Source of the DNA: Annona cherimola
Taxonomy: Eukaryota > Streptophyta > Magnoliopsida > Magnoliales > Annonaceae
Length of the DNA: 64,000 nt
Direction of reading: 5' to 3'
Assembly (NCBI GenBank): GCA_030490835.1
Contig: CM059973.1
Location: 81,917,221-81,981,220 of the forward strand
The notes under the pieces are model-generated. The model was not told where the DNA came from. It was given only the letters and a program-made list of their open reading frames with translations, and did no database searches. Position 1 is the first letter of the stretch. Each line of letters opens with the position of its first letter. The position numbers and the translations under genes were made by a program. Below, piece by piece: positions 44,890-55,239 of this stretch.

Positions 44890-46970
44890 AAATTGCCAAA
44901 ATATCAAGGGTATTGCACAGTAGTTTTATAGATGTAGGTGTCCCATGATTATAAGTAATTTTCGAAGCAGGTCGCATATGGTTGCTTGATAGTCATCATG
45001 TACTTAAGGCCAATCCGTTGGATTCATTAAGTGAGTTACATCTCAATCCATAGGCTTCTTCAAGGTCATATGAGAGACAATGGGCAAAATAGGAGCTATG
45101 TGAGAGATGGTGAGTAAGATATAGATTGCATAAGAAGTAGCCATGGATATATGGGCCTTGTAGTTTGTTGTGAGAAGAGAGTTATATAAAAAACCAAAGC
45201 TCAAAGTTTAGGCCTAATGAAGAGTCCGCTGGGTCAAATTACATATAATATTATTTAGAAAATTTTAAATATATTTATAATATTTGACTCTAATCTCTAA
45301 TATACGTATAATATTTTAAAATTTTCTTATATGTCCATAGCATTTGTACGAAATTTCTATGCATATTCATATTGTTGTTGTCCTACTATTAGCTAGCGTG
45401 AAATACTCAAAATGCCACCGATAGTTATGTATTCACCAAGTACCAAAATTGTATGTTCCGTTTCCAAAATAGAGGAAAACACGGCCAACCATCGACCAAA
45501 TTTGGTACCAGAGGAGGATGAATTGTCCGTGTATTAAAATATAAGATATTATACTTGGAATGAGTAGAATAAGATAATGAATGTGAAAAAAAGGATTATT
45601 ATGCATTAAAAAATTAGAGATTGAATGAGGAAAATGAAAATAATATCGAAAATAGAAAAAATTTTAAAAACTATCTCATTCTATCCGTTTATGATCGTTA
45701 ACACGTCGATGGGGGATCATGCCTTAGGAATGGAGAGGGCCATGTGAGATGACTTGTCGTAGATCCGACGACTAAGCTATTCGAGTGTCAGAAGCCGGTC
45801 ACGTGGCGAGCAAGGATGCGTTATCCGATAGCCGAGAGTTGGGACCCGCTGCCACTTTCGGAGTGCATGCCCCTCTTCTCCATAATACACGGCCTTGCTC
45901 TGTACGCTCTCTGCAAGCAGGCCTGTATCACCATCAATGCAAGTTTCTAAGGAACCATGCGCTGGTGATCCGAACCATTCATCTGTTGACCCGCAGAAGA
46001 AAAATGGGCCACTATTCAAAAGGCATCGTCAATCGAACGATTGGAAAACCTTATTATCTAGACATGCCCTTCGAAAATTCGGACCGAAAGACAGACGGTG
46101 AGGATCTTCTGATCTCCAAAATTATTTTTGTTTGGGTCAATTTGAGATTGGGCTAGACAGAGCAACGGCGTTGATTATCACCATTTTGTACGGAAATGGA
46201 AGCCGAGGTTAGCAATTATTTGTGAAGGCGAGGTGCTGACAGATTTCCCCTGCCGCTGCTATTGGTCGTGGGCGGTCGGCGTATTGCTTCTCGGCCCGAG
46301 CAGACGACTGCGTTTTTAGTTACTCACCCTTGAAATAGGGCGGATGACCAGATCTATTGCTGCCAAAAGATGTCCGGCAGCCTATAAGAGGGTAAAAACT
46401 ATAGGGCCCACTATGATACTCTCGCATCCCGTTTTTCTCCTCTTTTCTGGCCCTTGTCCCCGACGATTTTTATTTTTTGAAAAACCTGTACCTAACGCGA
46501 GGGAACAGCTGCATTTGATTAATTGTCTACCTACATCTCTAAAGTGGAATCTATGAAACTATGAAATACAACATCTATCAAACTACGAGAAGTGCTTTCA
46601 GAACTGGAGTTCTGATGACGTATGCCTTACTTTCGCTAGTTAATTCTGTTTTGCCGGCTAAGCTAGATAGCTCTAGTTGTTTGCTTTTGAATTGAATAAT
46701 TACTGGGAAAGAACGGTGAAGGGAATCCAATATATACATTAAAAAAAAAAAAAAGTGGATCTGGTGAAGGAAATATCTTTTCTTTTCTTGATTTGTTCAT
46801 TTTTTATGTCGCTAAAAATAACGACTGCATCAGATCCAAGCCAATCCAATTTGTCGCGCAAGCTTCGTGGACAACGCAGTGGTTGAATACTTCAAAAACA
46901 ATTGAAAAATGGTGAACAAATAAAATCCCACAAAAAGATTAAAAGCAAATAGTACCTACAATAAAAATAA
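44890..46970. other. Gene-free region
   Basis: No gene is supported. About 45530-45690 resembles the AT-rich interior of Harbinger-type MITEs. The stretch 45720-46560 has more balanced base composition. Overlapping open frames at 45785-46156 (plus) and 45777-46019 (minus) lie there, but neither shows a recognisable domain or splice structure. Confidence 0.35.
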
Positions 46971-47204
46971 ATAATATTAAGGAATATCTCAATTCTCAAG
47001 TATATCCGCAGTATTTAACTTATATTCCAAATCTACCCACTTAGTACTAAAAATATCAAATATACTTATTAATTATAACAAAATATCATCTATATACCAT
47101 CTCGTCAGGAACTTTCCATTCTCTTATTTAATAACATTTTTTAAACTCCAAAATCGCCCTCATAAGTTTTATTGAACAAGAAAACCAGCAAGAAGTCAAA
47201 AACT

Positions 47205-49089
47205 GTTGTTCCATTTATTTCATAAGCATATTGCAGTGGTCGAACAAATCTACCACCAAGTACGTAAGCGACTCTCCAGTGAAGAAATTATAAAAGAAGG
47301 TGAAATTCGGCAAGTTGAGCAACTTGTAATTGCCGAAATTGTTCATGATAATCAGTTATGCGCCACATTCAATTGCTCTAGATTATACATTCGGTCGATT
47401 AACTCCGGCAACGGCTCTGCCAACTTATTAAAGCTGATATCCAACATCTTTATGTTCTTGACAAGCCTGATCTTACTGAGAGTATCGTCTATGTTGTCAT
47501 GGTTGATGGACATAAGTTCTATTATTGATCAGGTCAATGACAAAGGTGAGAAAATTGTCAAGATTATTAGGGAGATTTGTGATGAAGCAGTTGTGGATTG
47601 AAGAATGTCAAGTTTTTTACCGAATAATTGATAATAAATCTTCCCTTTGAACTCAAAGAACCTTAAATTTAAGAAAGGCCCATGACCTAGAGGACAATGG
47701 AGGGAAACCTACTATCAAAGCAGTTGTTGCTCAGGTTGACCTCGTACAATAGCTTAAGTTGCTTAAATTTCTTAACGAACGAAGATGCTGAAAAGTGATT
47801 GGAGTTGATGTGAAAGGTTGCAAAATTTACGAGGAGGCCAAGCTCCTCAAGGAGGTATTCGGTGATGTCATCATAGTTGAGATGAATGCTATCAATAACT
47901 AGGGGTATTAACAGATGATGTTTGATGAGTTGGAACCTAACTATAATCCTAATCCTAACTCATTTATAAAATTTCAACCTTAATTCATTTACAAAACTTC
48001 AATCTTAATTTATTTATAACGTGTTTATCTTACTGAGTTATGAGTCGTTAATTGATTGTCTATACAAGTTGCAAATGAGTTGAAAGCTTAGTTTCTATTC
48101 TCAACCTATAACGAATATATGCTCCAAATAATATTATCTAATTCCTTAGTTGCTATTCTTTCTTTTGTCATAAGCTCCATTTGTGATGCAAATTGACTAA
48201 CCAAGTGTTCTATTTAAGCATAAAGAATTCCATGAAGTTATTGCCATAAACCAGTCTAATAGAGTCTTCTACGGAGACCATGATCCAACTGATCAAAGAC
48301 CATATGAGTCATCTACATGTTTCATGTCATGTTCACTTAGTTTCATAATTCGTAAATGCACATCTATATGTATGTGAAAGCCAATGGGTGAGAAGGACGA
48401 AATTGGTTAAAGGGTTAGGGTTTTTCCTTTTATATCTAAACTTGCGGGTTGTTATTAGGTTGGACAAGTTAAATGAGTTAATTACCAGGTTGATGGGTTG
48501 AAAACCCTCTACTAGTGATTTGTTTATCTAAAACAAATGGGTTAGCAAGTTAACAAATTGAAACATGTTTGCTTAAATGACTTGGATAAACAAATTACTG
48601 GGTCAACTGGGATCAATTAAAAACCCTAGTGACAACGCAGTTACAAGGTTTAGTAGGGAAATAGGGAATGAGAGACATCGATGTAGTTGTAAACTATGAA
48701 TCCGACGCAATCTCCAATGAGATTTAGGAGATTGGAGACAATGACGAGCTTTTAGGCTTGGAGGGCGATGTAAGCATTTCACAAATTCTAGTTCTTGAAG
48801 GCAAGGGAGGGGTTGATGGAAATGTTCTTCATTTGTCATTTATGGTTACTAATGGGCATGTCAGAGAAGGTGCGTTGTGGCTAGATTTATGAAATAAGCA
48901 CCATTAGTAATAATCATTTATTGGATTTTGTTTGTTAAAAAGTGGGCATCTAGTACAATATTGTATTTTTCAGCATTGGAGCACTAAGAGGAGGTTGCTA
49001 GATCGGTTAAAATTTTCATTAGACAACTGCCGACAAATGAATTATGAGGCGATAGTAGCGACGACAAGGAAGATAGATATCTTTTGCAT
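47205..49089 (-). pseudogene. LRX-type leucine-rich-repeat pseudogene
   Basis: Read on the minus strand, it follows a leucine-rich-repeat extensin (LRX) protein in order. A signal-peptide-like start, MQKISIFLVVATIAS, begins at 49089. Then come INPSLAFKN and NAYIALQA (about 48835-48760), then LLNLIGDCVG with VYNYIDV. Past the inserted element come IDSIHLNYDDITEYLLEELG and LLVNFATFHINSNHFS, then KLLYEVNLSNNCFDSRFPSI. Next are KMLDISFNKLAEPLPELIDR and YNLEQLNVAHN, and last LPNFTFFYNFFTGE with a trailing DLFDHC. Several in-frame stops and at least three frameshifts disrupt it. No Ser-Pro extensin tail is present. LRX proteins act in the cell wall, binding RALF peptides and tethering wall to membrane; this copy cannot. 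The plus-strand open frame at 47206-47601 is its shadow. Confidence 0.85.
47899..48630. mobile_element. hAT-like element inserted in the LRX pseudogene
   Basis: The 732-base element starts CTAGGGGTATTAAC and ends ATTAAAAACCCTAG, whose complement is CTAGGGTTTTTAAT. It splits the LRX reading frame exactly between the VV and ID codons of the LRX motif VVAGIDLNH. The interior repeats TTCAACCTTAATTCATTTA-type phrases shared with the element near 36410. The flanking bases (GTTGTCA and TTATTGA in minus sense) are only roughly alike, so any 8-bp duplication has decayed. No transposase is encoded. Confidence 0.65.
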
Positions 49090-49366
49090 GACCAGTTGTA
49101 CATGTTTATATGTGATTGCTAATAGAAGAACATTTTAGAAAAGTTTTAAACAGTTGTCTTTTACTCCTATGGTGAAAGGGGGATGAGTGGTATTTTAGGT
49201 GGCTATTTGATGTTTTTAGTAGTAAGTGGGTATATTTAGAATAAAAGTCACCTAATATTAATAATATTAATATGAGCAATTGGATAAAAGATCCGTTAAA
49301 AAAGCTAAGTGCATCATGTTTTTCTGATAAAAATTATATAAATCTGGTTGAAGGAGAAGAAATTAA

Positions 49367-49627
49367 GGGCACGTTTGTTAACGTGCAAGTGTAGGAAACC
49401 ATGAGATTTAGTTTCCTAAGACTAATCATTGCTCTATCAAACAAACTATTTTTTTCACTTTTATCTCTACATTTTAATTATTTTTCTTACAAACTATATA
49501 CAAAAAACCTATTCATTCCAACTATACCCCTATCATTTCCTATCAATCACATATTTTTCGAAATATTTTTTTTTATTTTCCACGATTTTCCCCAATCCTA
49601 CAATTTTACACGTTATCAAACGTCCAC
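49367..49627. mobile_element. Harbinger-type MITE, family H, TAA target site
   Basis: The left end GGGCACGTTTGTTAACG pairs with the right end, whose complement is GTGGACGTTTGATAACG. TAA flanks both sides (49364-49366 and 49628-49630), the usual 3-bp target of PIF/Harbinger elements. A relative lies at 58577-58846. The open frames at 49401-49704 lie within it and are not genes. Confidence 0.75.
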
Positions 49628-49704
49628 TAAAAACGGAGAACGGTCGTACATGTTTGGCACAGCCAAAAGCAATTGGAATATCAATCAGATTTCGTAAAAA
49701 ATAA

Positions 49705-50347
49705 AAACACAATCGCGCAGAGTTGTTAGAGAAAATGAAAAATAAAAAGCGAGAATCTAAGATATTCTTCTAATGTTTTCTAATAAGACAACTAAAATAT
49801 AATCACTCCATAGTCGCCCCCCACCTAATCGGCCTGCGGTATGGTTTTCCGAGACGCATCCAAATAATAAGCGGCTAGTGAAATCAACCAAGCACTAGGT
49901 CAATGCATGTATGGATATATGCCGCCCCACTCCGCCTGAAAGGGAAAAAAAAAAAAAAAAAGGCATAATCAAGAGTGCCTTCACATCATAATTCATATAC
50001 ATTGGATTACACGTTTTTTCATTGTTCTTTTGCACTGCCGGTCGCCGAAAAACATCTTGTATTGGACCAGCATTTATCACTGCCTGTCTCTGAGTGCAAT
50101 GCAGCAACACAGACTTGAGTGCTCCGAATTCGCATCCGTTCTTTTATTGGTGAATCCATATCCTCTTCCCGTATAATTTCTGTACGCAGCTTGCCTTGCG
50201 CAGGCGTATGGGCATGCCAAAGCTTCTTTGCTTCAAAAAGGCATTAATTTTATTAGGTTATCTGATCACATCATAACTACCCCCAACTGCCCATGCACAG
50301 AAAGTCTTGCTGCTTCTCTCATAACTTGCCCAGAAGTATTACTCACG
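49705..50347. other. Gene-free sequence
   Basis: No gene is supported. A run of about seventeen adenines lies near 49946. The open frame at 49895-50110 on the minus strand crosses it and has no recognisable feature. Confidence 0.35.
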
Positions 50348-50646
50348 TACATTTCTTATTTTTTTTTATTAAAATATATTCACATATATCTCAACACATA
50401 TTACATTACAGGTATGAGACATTCTTATAATTCTGGAGACACTGCTCCACCAAATAATCAGGAAGACACAGCTTCCAACAACCAAACGGGAGACCACTGC
50501 TCTCATAAACAACCAGACGGGAGACCACAGCTCCCACTAATAATTTTCCTCATTTCTCATTTCTGGCCAAATTCTCAAATGCGGATTCAAACCCACGACC
50601 CAGCAATGCCTCAATTCCACGACGCCTGCGCTTACATTTCTTATTT
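50348..50646 (-). mobile_element. tRNA-derived SINE, family S copy B, 14-bp TSD
   Basis: The body is 50362-50632 on the minus strand, flanked by TACATTTCTTATTT at 50348-50361 and 50633-50646. It shares its 3' half with copy A: TATCTCAACACATATTA (50387-50403 versus 40481-40497), GGAAGACACAGCTTCCAACA (50461-50480 versus 40558-40577) and tandem CGGGAGACCAC units. The head differs from copy A. It has GGGTTTGAATCCGC as a good tRNA B box (50581-50594) and AGCGCAGGCGTCGTGG near the start. The 165-codon open frame at 50228-50725 runs across it by chance. Confidence 0.88.
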
Positions 50647-50693
50647 GAATCGAAGGTTATCGTCTAAAATGATTTTTTTAGCTATGAATATAA

Positions 50694-50937
50694 GGGTGCA
50701 TTTGATTGCGCTAAAAAAAATATAACAAATTTTTTAAAATTATTTTTCATATTTTTCCTCTATAAATTACTATACTTTTCAATTATTTCCACAAACTACC
50801 TATACAACTAACATAACTATTTTAATTTTATTTTCTTAATACATTATCATTACCTCTATCTTATCATATTATTTTCTATCAATTTGATAACTTTTGTCTC
50901 AAAAACTTTTCATCACAAAGTTTCACCCCACACACTA
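50694..50937 (-). repeat. Family-T MITE
   Basis: A minus-orientation copy starting GGGTGCATTTGATTGCG and ending near CCCCACACACTAAG. The interior includes TATACTTTTCAATTATTTCC, CTATACAACTAACATAAC and TCTTATCATATTATTTTC. Confidence 0.65.
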
Positions 50938-50956
50938 AGATTTTAAAATCGTTATC

Positions 50957-51421
50957 CAAAATTTCATTTTAGCCCATGATTGGGTGCAAATACCTATTTT
51001 TAATTTTTTAAAAAAAATTTCACAGCTTTTAATCTAAGTGTATTTAACATGCGTATTAATTTCTATCACTTTCAAAGATTTTTAGATTTTTAAAAATTAG
51101 TGACATGTTTTATAATTTAAAATTACTAAAATGTCACTGATTTTTAAAAATACAAAAACATCTAAATAAAAATTGATATATATATATATATTAAATATAC
51201 TTAGATTAACAGTTTTATAAAAAAATAAAAAATAATAAAAAAATAAGTTAAATACACTCAGTGCGCTGCCGCTAAGTGCACCTAATCCCATGATTGGATG
51301 GCTACTTACATCAACGCGTACTCAATACGGCATGCATGTTAGCGGTCAATTTCATTTTAGCCGATGATTGGATTGCTACTTACATTGACGCCTACTCAGT
51401 ATGGCATGCATGTTAGTGGTC
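50957..51421. repeat. Two-copy tandem duplication (~74-bp unit) split by a MITE
   Basis: TTTCATTTTAGCC followed by CATGATTGGAT, CTACTTACAT, CTACTCA and GGCATGCATGTTAG occurs twice with a period of about 74 bases. The first copy is interrupted by the foldback element at 50984-51286, which therefore inserted after the duplication. Confidence 0.7.
50984..51286. mobile_element. Foldback MITE with 11-bp direct repeat flanks
   Basis: The 303-base element begins GTGCAAATACC and ends AAGTGCACCTAAT. CCCATGATTGG flanks it on both sides (50973-50983 and 51287-51297). Its interior is palindromic, with AGTGTATTTAACATG on the left and TTAAATATACTTAGATTAA on the right, and GTGACAT/ATGTCAC near the centre. 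A 9-11 bp duplication suggests a Mutator-like origin. Related sequences lie at about 5480-5660 and 59940-60210. Confidence 0.7.
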
Positions 51422-51424
51422 TTG

Positions 51425-52908
51425 TGAAATTGCAAGGATTGATGGCCGTGATCCTCCCTTTTACCGTACAATTGCTGGCCAATCAAGGATCTGTAGGCTT
51501 CCTGATCATCAGATGGGTCCATCGCGACGGAGCCCATCTCGATTCTGCACTCTTTAATGGTGTCTTATGATTTATCTGTCGCCCGCTCATCGACAGGCAA
51601 AACGCCGATGGGAAGCGGTCCGCAGTCAACAAGCTAATGATAGGGATCGTTCCTGATGTGACCATTAATATTTTCCTCCCCGATGATGCAGATAACTGCT
51701 CGCGTAGCGTTGCGATTGGATCGTCTGCATCATGTCCTCTGGATTAAAATATGCCTACTGAGAAAACGAAGCTTACAGACAATCTTTCTTAATCTCTCGC
51801 ATAATCAGTCCTCCCCGGGAATTAATTTAAAATATTACATATAGTTGTTTTCTCCTTCATAGATAAGATGCCACCTGTTGTATGGGACGGTGATGAAATG
51901 GTTAGTCAAGGGGTGCAACACACGGTCATGAAATTTTCTGTTAAGCGTCAATTCTAATTCTAATTATATTTATAAAATTTAAACTCTAACACTTAATTTT
52001 AGCTCTACTGCTAAAATTTAAACGTTAACCTATTTGTATAAATTGGTTTTAAATTGAGTTAAAATTCAGATTGACAAATTTTTGTTTAATTGAATGATAA
52101 GTTTAAAATTTCATCTCGATATAAGTTAATAAGTCATCTAATTGAAAATAAGAATACATGACAAACGTTTTTTTGATGAAACACGACAGGCATTTATAAC
52201 CATAAATATAAATAACGTTAAATATATAAAAATAGAAAAATTGGATTTTGAATTTATTTGAACCTCTATTTACAAAGAGGGTTTATCGGATTCGACTTTT
52301 GCATACACAAGTTTAAATACTAATTTTCATTGGGCTTAGCGGGGCAAATTTGAGTTCTACTTAGCTTAAGTTGCATTATTAAATTAGTTATTGTATGACT
52401 GCAATTGACATAATCTAATTATTATTAGTAGTCACGGTTTCAAATAGTGGGTAAGGAATAAGTGGGGAAGTGGAGAAAAAAATATTGTTAAAAAGTGTAA
52501 GAGTCATGTGTATCAAGGATAAAGTGGGAAGAAATAGATTAGTTGTGTAACAAAATAATTGTAATATATGGCTAAAAATGGAAAAAAATATGGTAGTTAA
52601 GTAGTTAAAATTTACATTATTTTTTAAAAATATAAGGAAAATATAGCTTCTTACCCGTCATTGTTACAAAACTATACTTTATTGTTAAGAAAACATTGTA
52701 CATCCCATGTTGTCATATAAAAGAATTTTTTGAATGTAGAAACTTTTTTTTTAGCTAAAATTTTAATTTCATTTGTAGTCAAATAACTACCATATAAGTA
52801 GTATGACATGTGATTGCAAGTTGCCCAATAATACCAATTGGCTGCATTTGACTGTGTGCCACCATTCTTAAGCAACAAATTAATATATATACAACCATTT
52901 TTAATTGC
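51425..52908. other. Gene-free region with hAT-like remnant
   Basis: No gene is supported. The open frames at 51364-51570 and 51483-51665 lack recognisable features. From about 51905, GGGGTGCAACAC followed by AAAATTTAAACTCTAAC phrases resembles the hAT-like elements elsewhere in the window. A weak family-T trace lies near 52455-52570. Confidence 0.35.
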
Positions 52909-53178
52909 GGGTGTGTTTTGGTATATCTAAAAACTTTTAAAACTAAAAATTTTTATTCTAAAACTTTTCATTTTTCATAATTATTCTATTTTTAATCATT
53001 TTCACATCTTTCTATATAATTACCTAATTTTCAATTATTTTCAACTATTCTGACAATTAACATATCTATTTTAACTTTATTCTCATCATTATTCTTGTTA
53101 TATCATATTTTCTCCAATTTAAAAAATTTTTACATCAAAATTTTTTTCTAAAAGTTTTATTACTCTCCATACACATCC
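52909..53178 (-). repeat. Family-T MITE, full length
   Basis: It starts GGGTGTGTTTTGGTATATC and ends ATACACATCC. It carries ACTTTTCATTTTTCATAAT, TTAACATATCTATTTTAAC and TTGTTATATCATATTTTCTC in minus orientation. It abuts the next copy. Confidence 0.75.
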
Positions 53179-53425
53179 TATGAGCATTTTTATTATATAT
53201 AAAATTTTTCATTTTCTATAACTACTCTATTTCTTAATCATTTGTTTATATGTTTTTGTACAATTAATCTACTTTTCAATCATTTCTACTCAATTACCAT
53301 ATAACTAACATATGTATATAACCTTATTCTCTATACCAATTATTATTACCCTTATCATATAACATCATTTTTTTCAGTTTTAAAACTTTCGTACCAAAAA
53401 TTGTATTGCTTACCAAAATATACCT
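53179..53425 (-). repeat. Family-T MITE, 5' end missing
   Basis: This second, more diverged copy follows directly. It has AAAATTTTTCATTTTCTATA, TACTTTTCAATCATTTCTAC and CCCTTATCATATAACATC, and ends near CCAAAATATACC. The GGGTG end is not recognisable. Confidence 0.55.
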
Positions 53426-53429
53426 ATAT

Positions 53430-55239
53430 ATAATAACTGCACTTATTAACATTTGTTCGTTACATCTTATTATAAATTTTAAATTCTCTTAGAGGTTGTA
53501 TTGCTGTGAGCTATGGACAATCTCCACCAAAACCCCTTCTGCGAACACGACGCAATGTATAAATCTCTCAATTCAAGATAAAGTACGCCGTTTACCACGA
53601 TGTAACAATAAAAAATGTTTATCGTGATGTTATCCGGATGGCCCACGTGTAAGGTCCTTATTAGTTAGAGCATAACTTACAAGAAATGGTGGCCACTGAT
53701 GTTGAACGGTTTGGATTCTCCGAATATTGTGGTGGCCCCACTAATAATCGATTTAGAGTCTTAGACATGAGCAAACATAGCAGGGAACCGGCCGAATTAT
53801 TTTCAGCGTCGCATTGAAAGAGGGCCGTTGCTTGGTCTTGTCTGTAGCTTGTGCTACAGGGGTTTATGCCCTACTGCCCGGTGGCACAAGGCGGTTATAG
53901 TTCGGAAAATATGTATGTGGCATATATTGGTTTAATAATAACGATTTATAACAATTTTTTGATTAAGAGAAAACATAATTTATCATCTATTGTTTAACTA
54001 AGAATACGAAGATAATCTCATTAAATTATTTTTACAAATTAAAAATAAAACTATTTAAATTATGCGATTAATTAATTCGTCAACTTAAATTCTTTTGAGA
54101 TTCATAATATTTTAATTCTAAAGTAGCTTAAGACGACAAATTCAAGTAATTTTTACATCTTATGACAATTTTATACTTTAAATGACGTGGACTATAAATA
54201 TTTAATTGGGATGATGTACAGCTTTTTTTTCATGAAAATGGCCGCAACACATATGATAGTGGATTGAAACTAATGAGACGAAGCTGCCGGCAATCCCGTC
54301 TCAGAAACCTGTGAGACTGAGACCATCACATCTTTTCAATCCATTCATCTGACATAGATGCCTTTTGAACGGATCGGATTTTCCAATGATGCGACACGCT
54401 AGCAACCATTCGTCCCAGGGGCGACTTTTTTCTGTCGGGCTCCTGTTACCCAACGTCTCTCCCTAATTTTCCACGACATTAGTTTACATCATTTATTAAT
54501 GACTATTCATGATTTTCTTGAAAAAACCATGCTTGAAATTATTTGGACCAGATATGCAACATATCTGGTTAAAAGAAAAATATAAATTAATTAAACATTT
54601 ATAAATATTGGCTTGTAAGCGAAATTTTAGCAGCAGTAGTATTATTATTGTTTTTCTGAACTGGTAGCAGTAGTACTTTTGATACTGGGATTTACGGCAT
54701 GCATACATCACAAAACTCAATGTACGTCTTCCTCTTCGAAAGTCACCGCCAGCCCTTAAATAACGCAAAACTAGCACCCGAGGCTGCTGCTTTCCCTCCC
54801 TCTTTTTTCTACCCCCCTCTCCGTCTAGAAAAGCATCTGCGCGCTTCTTCCATTCAATCCCAACCCTTTTTTTCTGTTCGCTGATTTTCTTACCCTTTTT
54901 TTTTTTCTGGCGCAGTTTTTCCGCTTCCTCTACCAACCCAAATAAAGGTTTTACGTTCTTTTAGCTTCGATACTTCCTTTCACAGAGAACTCTGAATTGA
55001 TACATTTCCTTTGGGGTGAAGATTTTCCCGAATCTTCAAAGCTGTTCTTTAATTCCCCTTTTCCTTTCTCTCTTTTTTCAAGCATCCCAATATCTTTGCT
55101 TTAGCTTCTTTGTTGAATTCGATTCTTTTTCTTTTGGGGTTTCCGCTTTCTGTTGAGATTCTTCATCCCAAGTTGGCTTGAGAAATGACATAAGAGAAAA
55201 GGAAGCTGGTGAGGCTTTTGGTTGGATTTCGACACACTC
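53430..55239. other. Gene-free region and leader of the 55240 gene
   Basis: About 53470-54480 contains no supported gene. From about 54690 the sequence becomes pyrimidine-rich with TTTTTCT-type runs, which probably form the promoter and 5' untranslated leader of the gene at 55240. The 146-codon minus-strand open frame at 54496-54936 is a Lys/Arg-rich shadow of these pyrimidine runs. Confidence 0.4.

Larger units (their letters stand above)
46972..49261 (-). mobile_element. Candidate Pack-MULE carrying an LRX-like gene fragment
   Basis: The proposed element is 46981-49252, flanked by a perfect 9-base repeat TAATATTAA (46972-46980 and 49253-49261). Its ends carry related inverted arms. The left has TTATATTCCAAATCTACCCA, then CTTAGTACTAAAAATATCAA. 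The complement of the right has TTTTATTCTAAATATACCCA, then CTTACTACTAAAAACATCAA. The left arm has about 34 extra outer bases with the same ATATCC-type phrases, as in MITE M2, so the right arm has probably lost one sub-repeat. Between the arms lies a host-type leucine-rich-repeat gene fragment on the minus strand and no transposase. 9-bp duplication, Mutator-like arms and captured gene sequence together define a Pack-MULE. The TSD is AT-rich, so chance matching is the main doubt. Confidence 0.65.

Noticed and set aside
45785..46156. 123-codon plus-strand open frame
   Set aside because: I recognise no domain, signal or homologous pattern, and an equally long frame overlaps it on the other strand.
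47206..47601. 131-codon plus-strand open frame
   Set aside because: The opposite strand carries clear LRR homology (LDISFNKLAEPLP, NLEQLNVAHN), so this frame is its antisense shadow.
50228..50725. 165-codon plus-strand open frame
   Set aside because: It runs through the antisense strand of SINE copy B and its TSDs, so its length is due to the element's composition.
54496..54936. 146-codon minus-strand open frame rich in Lys and Arg
   Set aside because: It is the complement of pyrimidine-rich promoter and leader sequence of the plus-strand gene at 55240, and has no domain.
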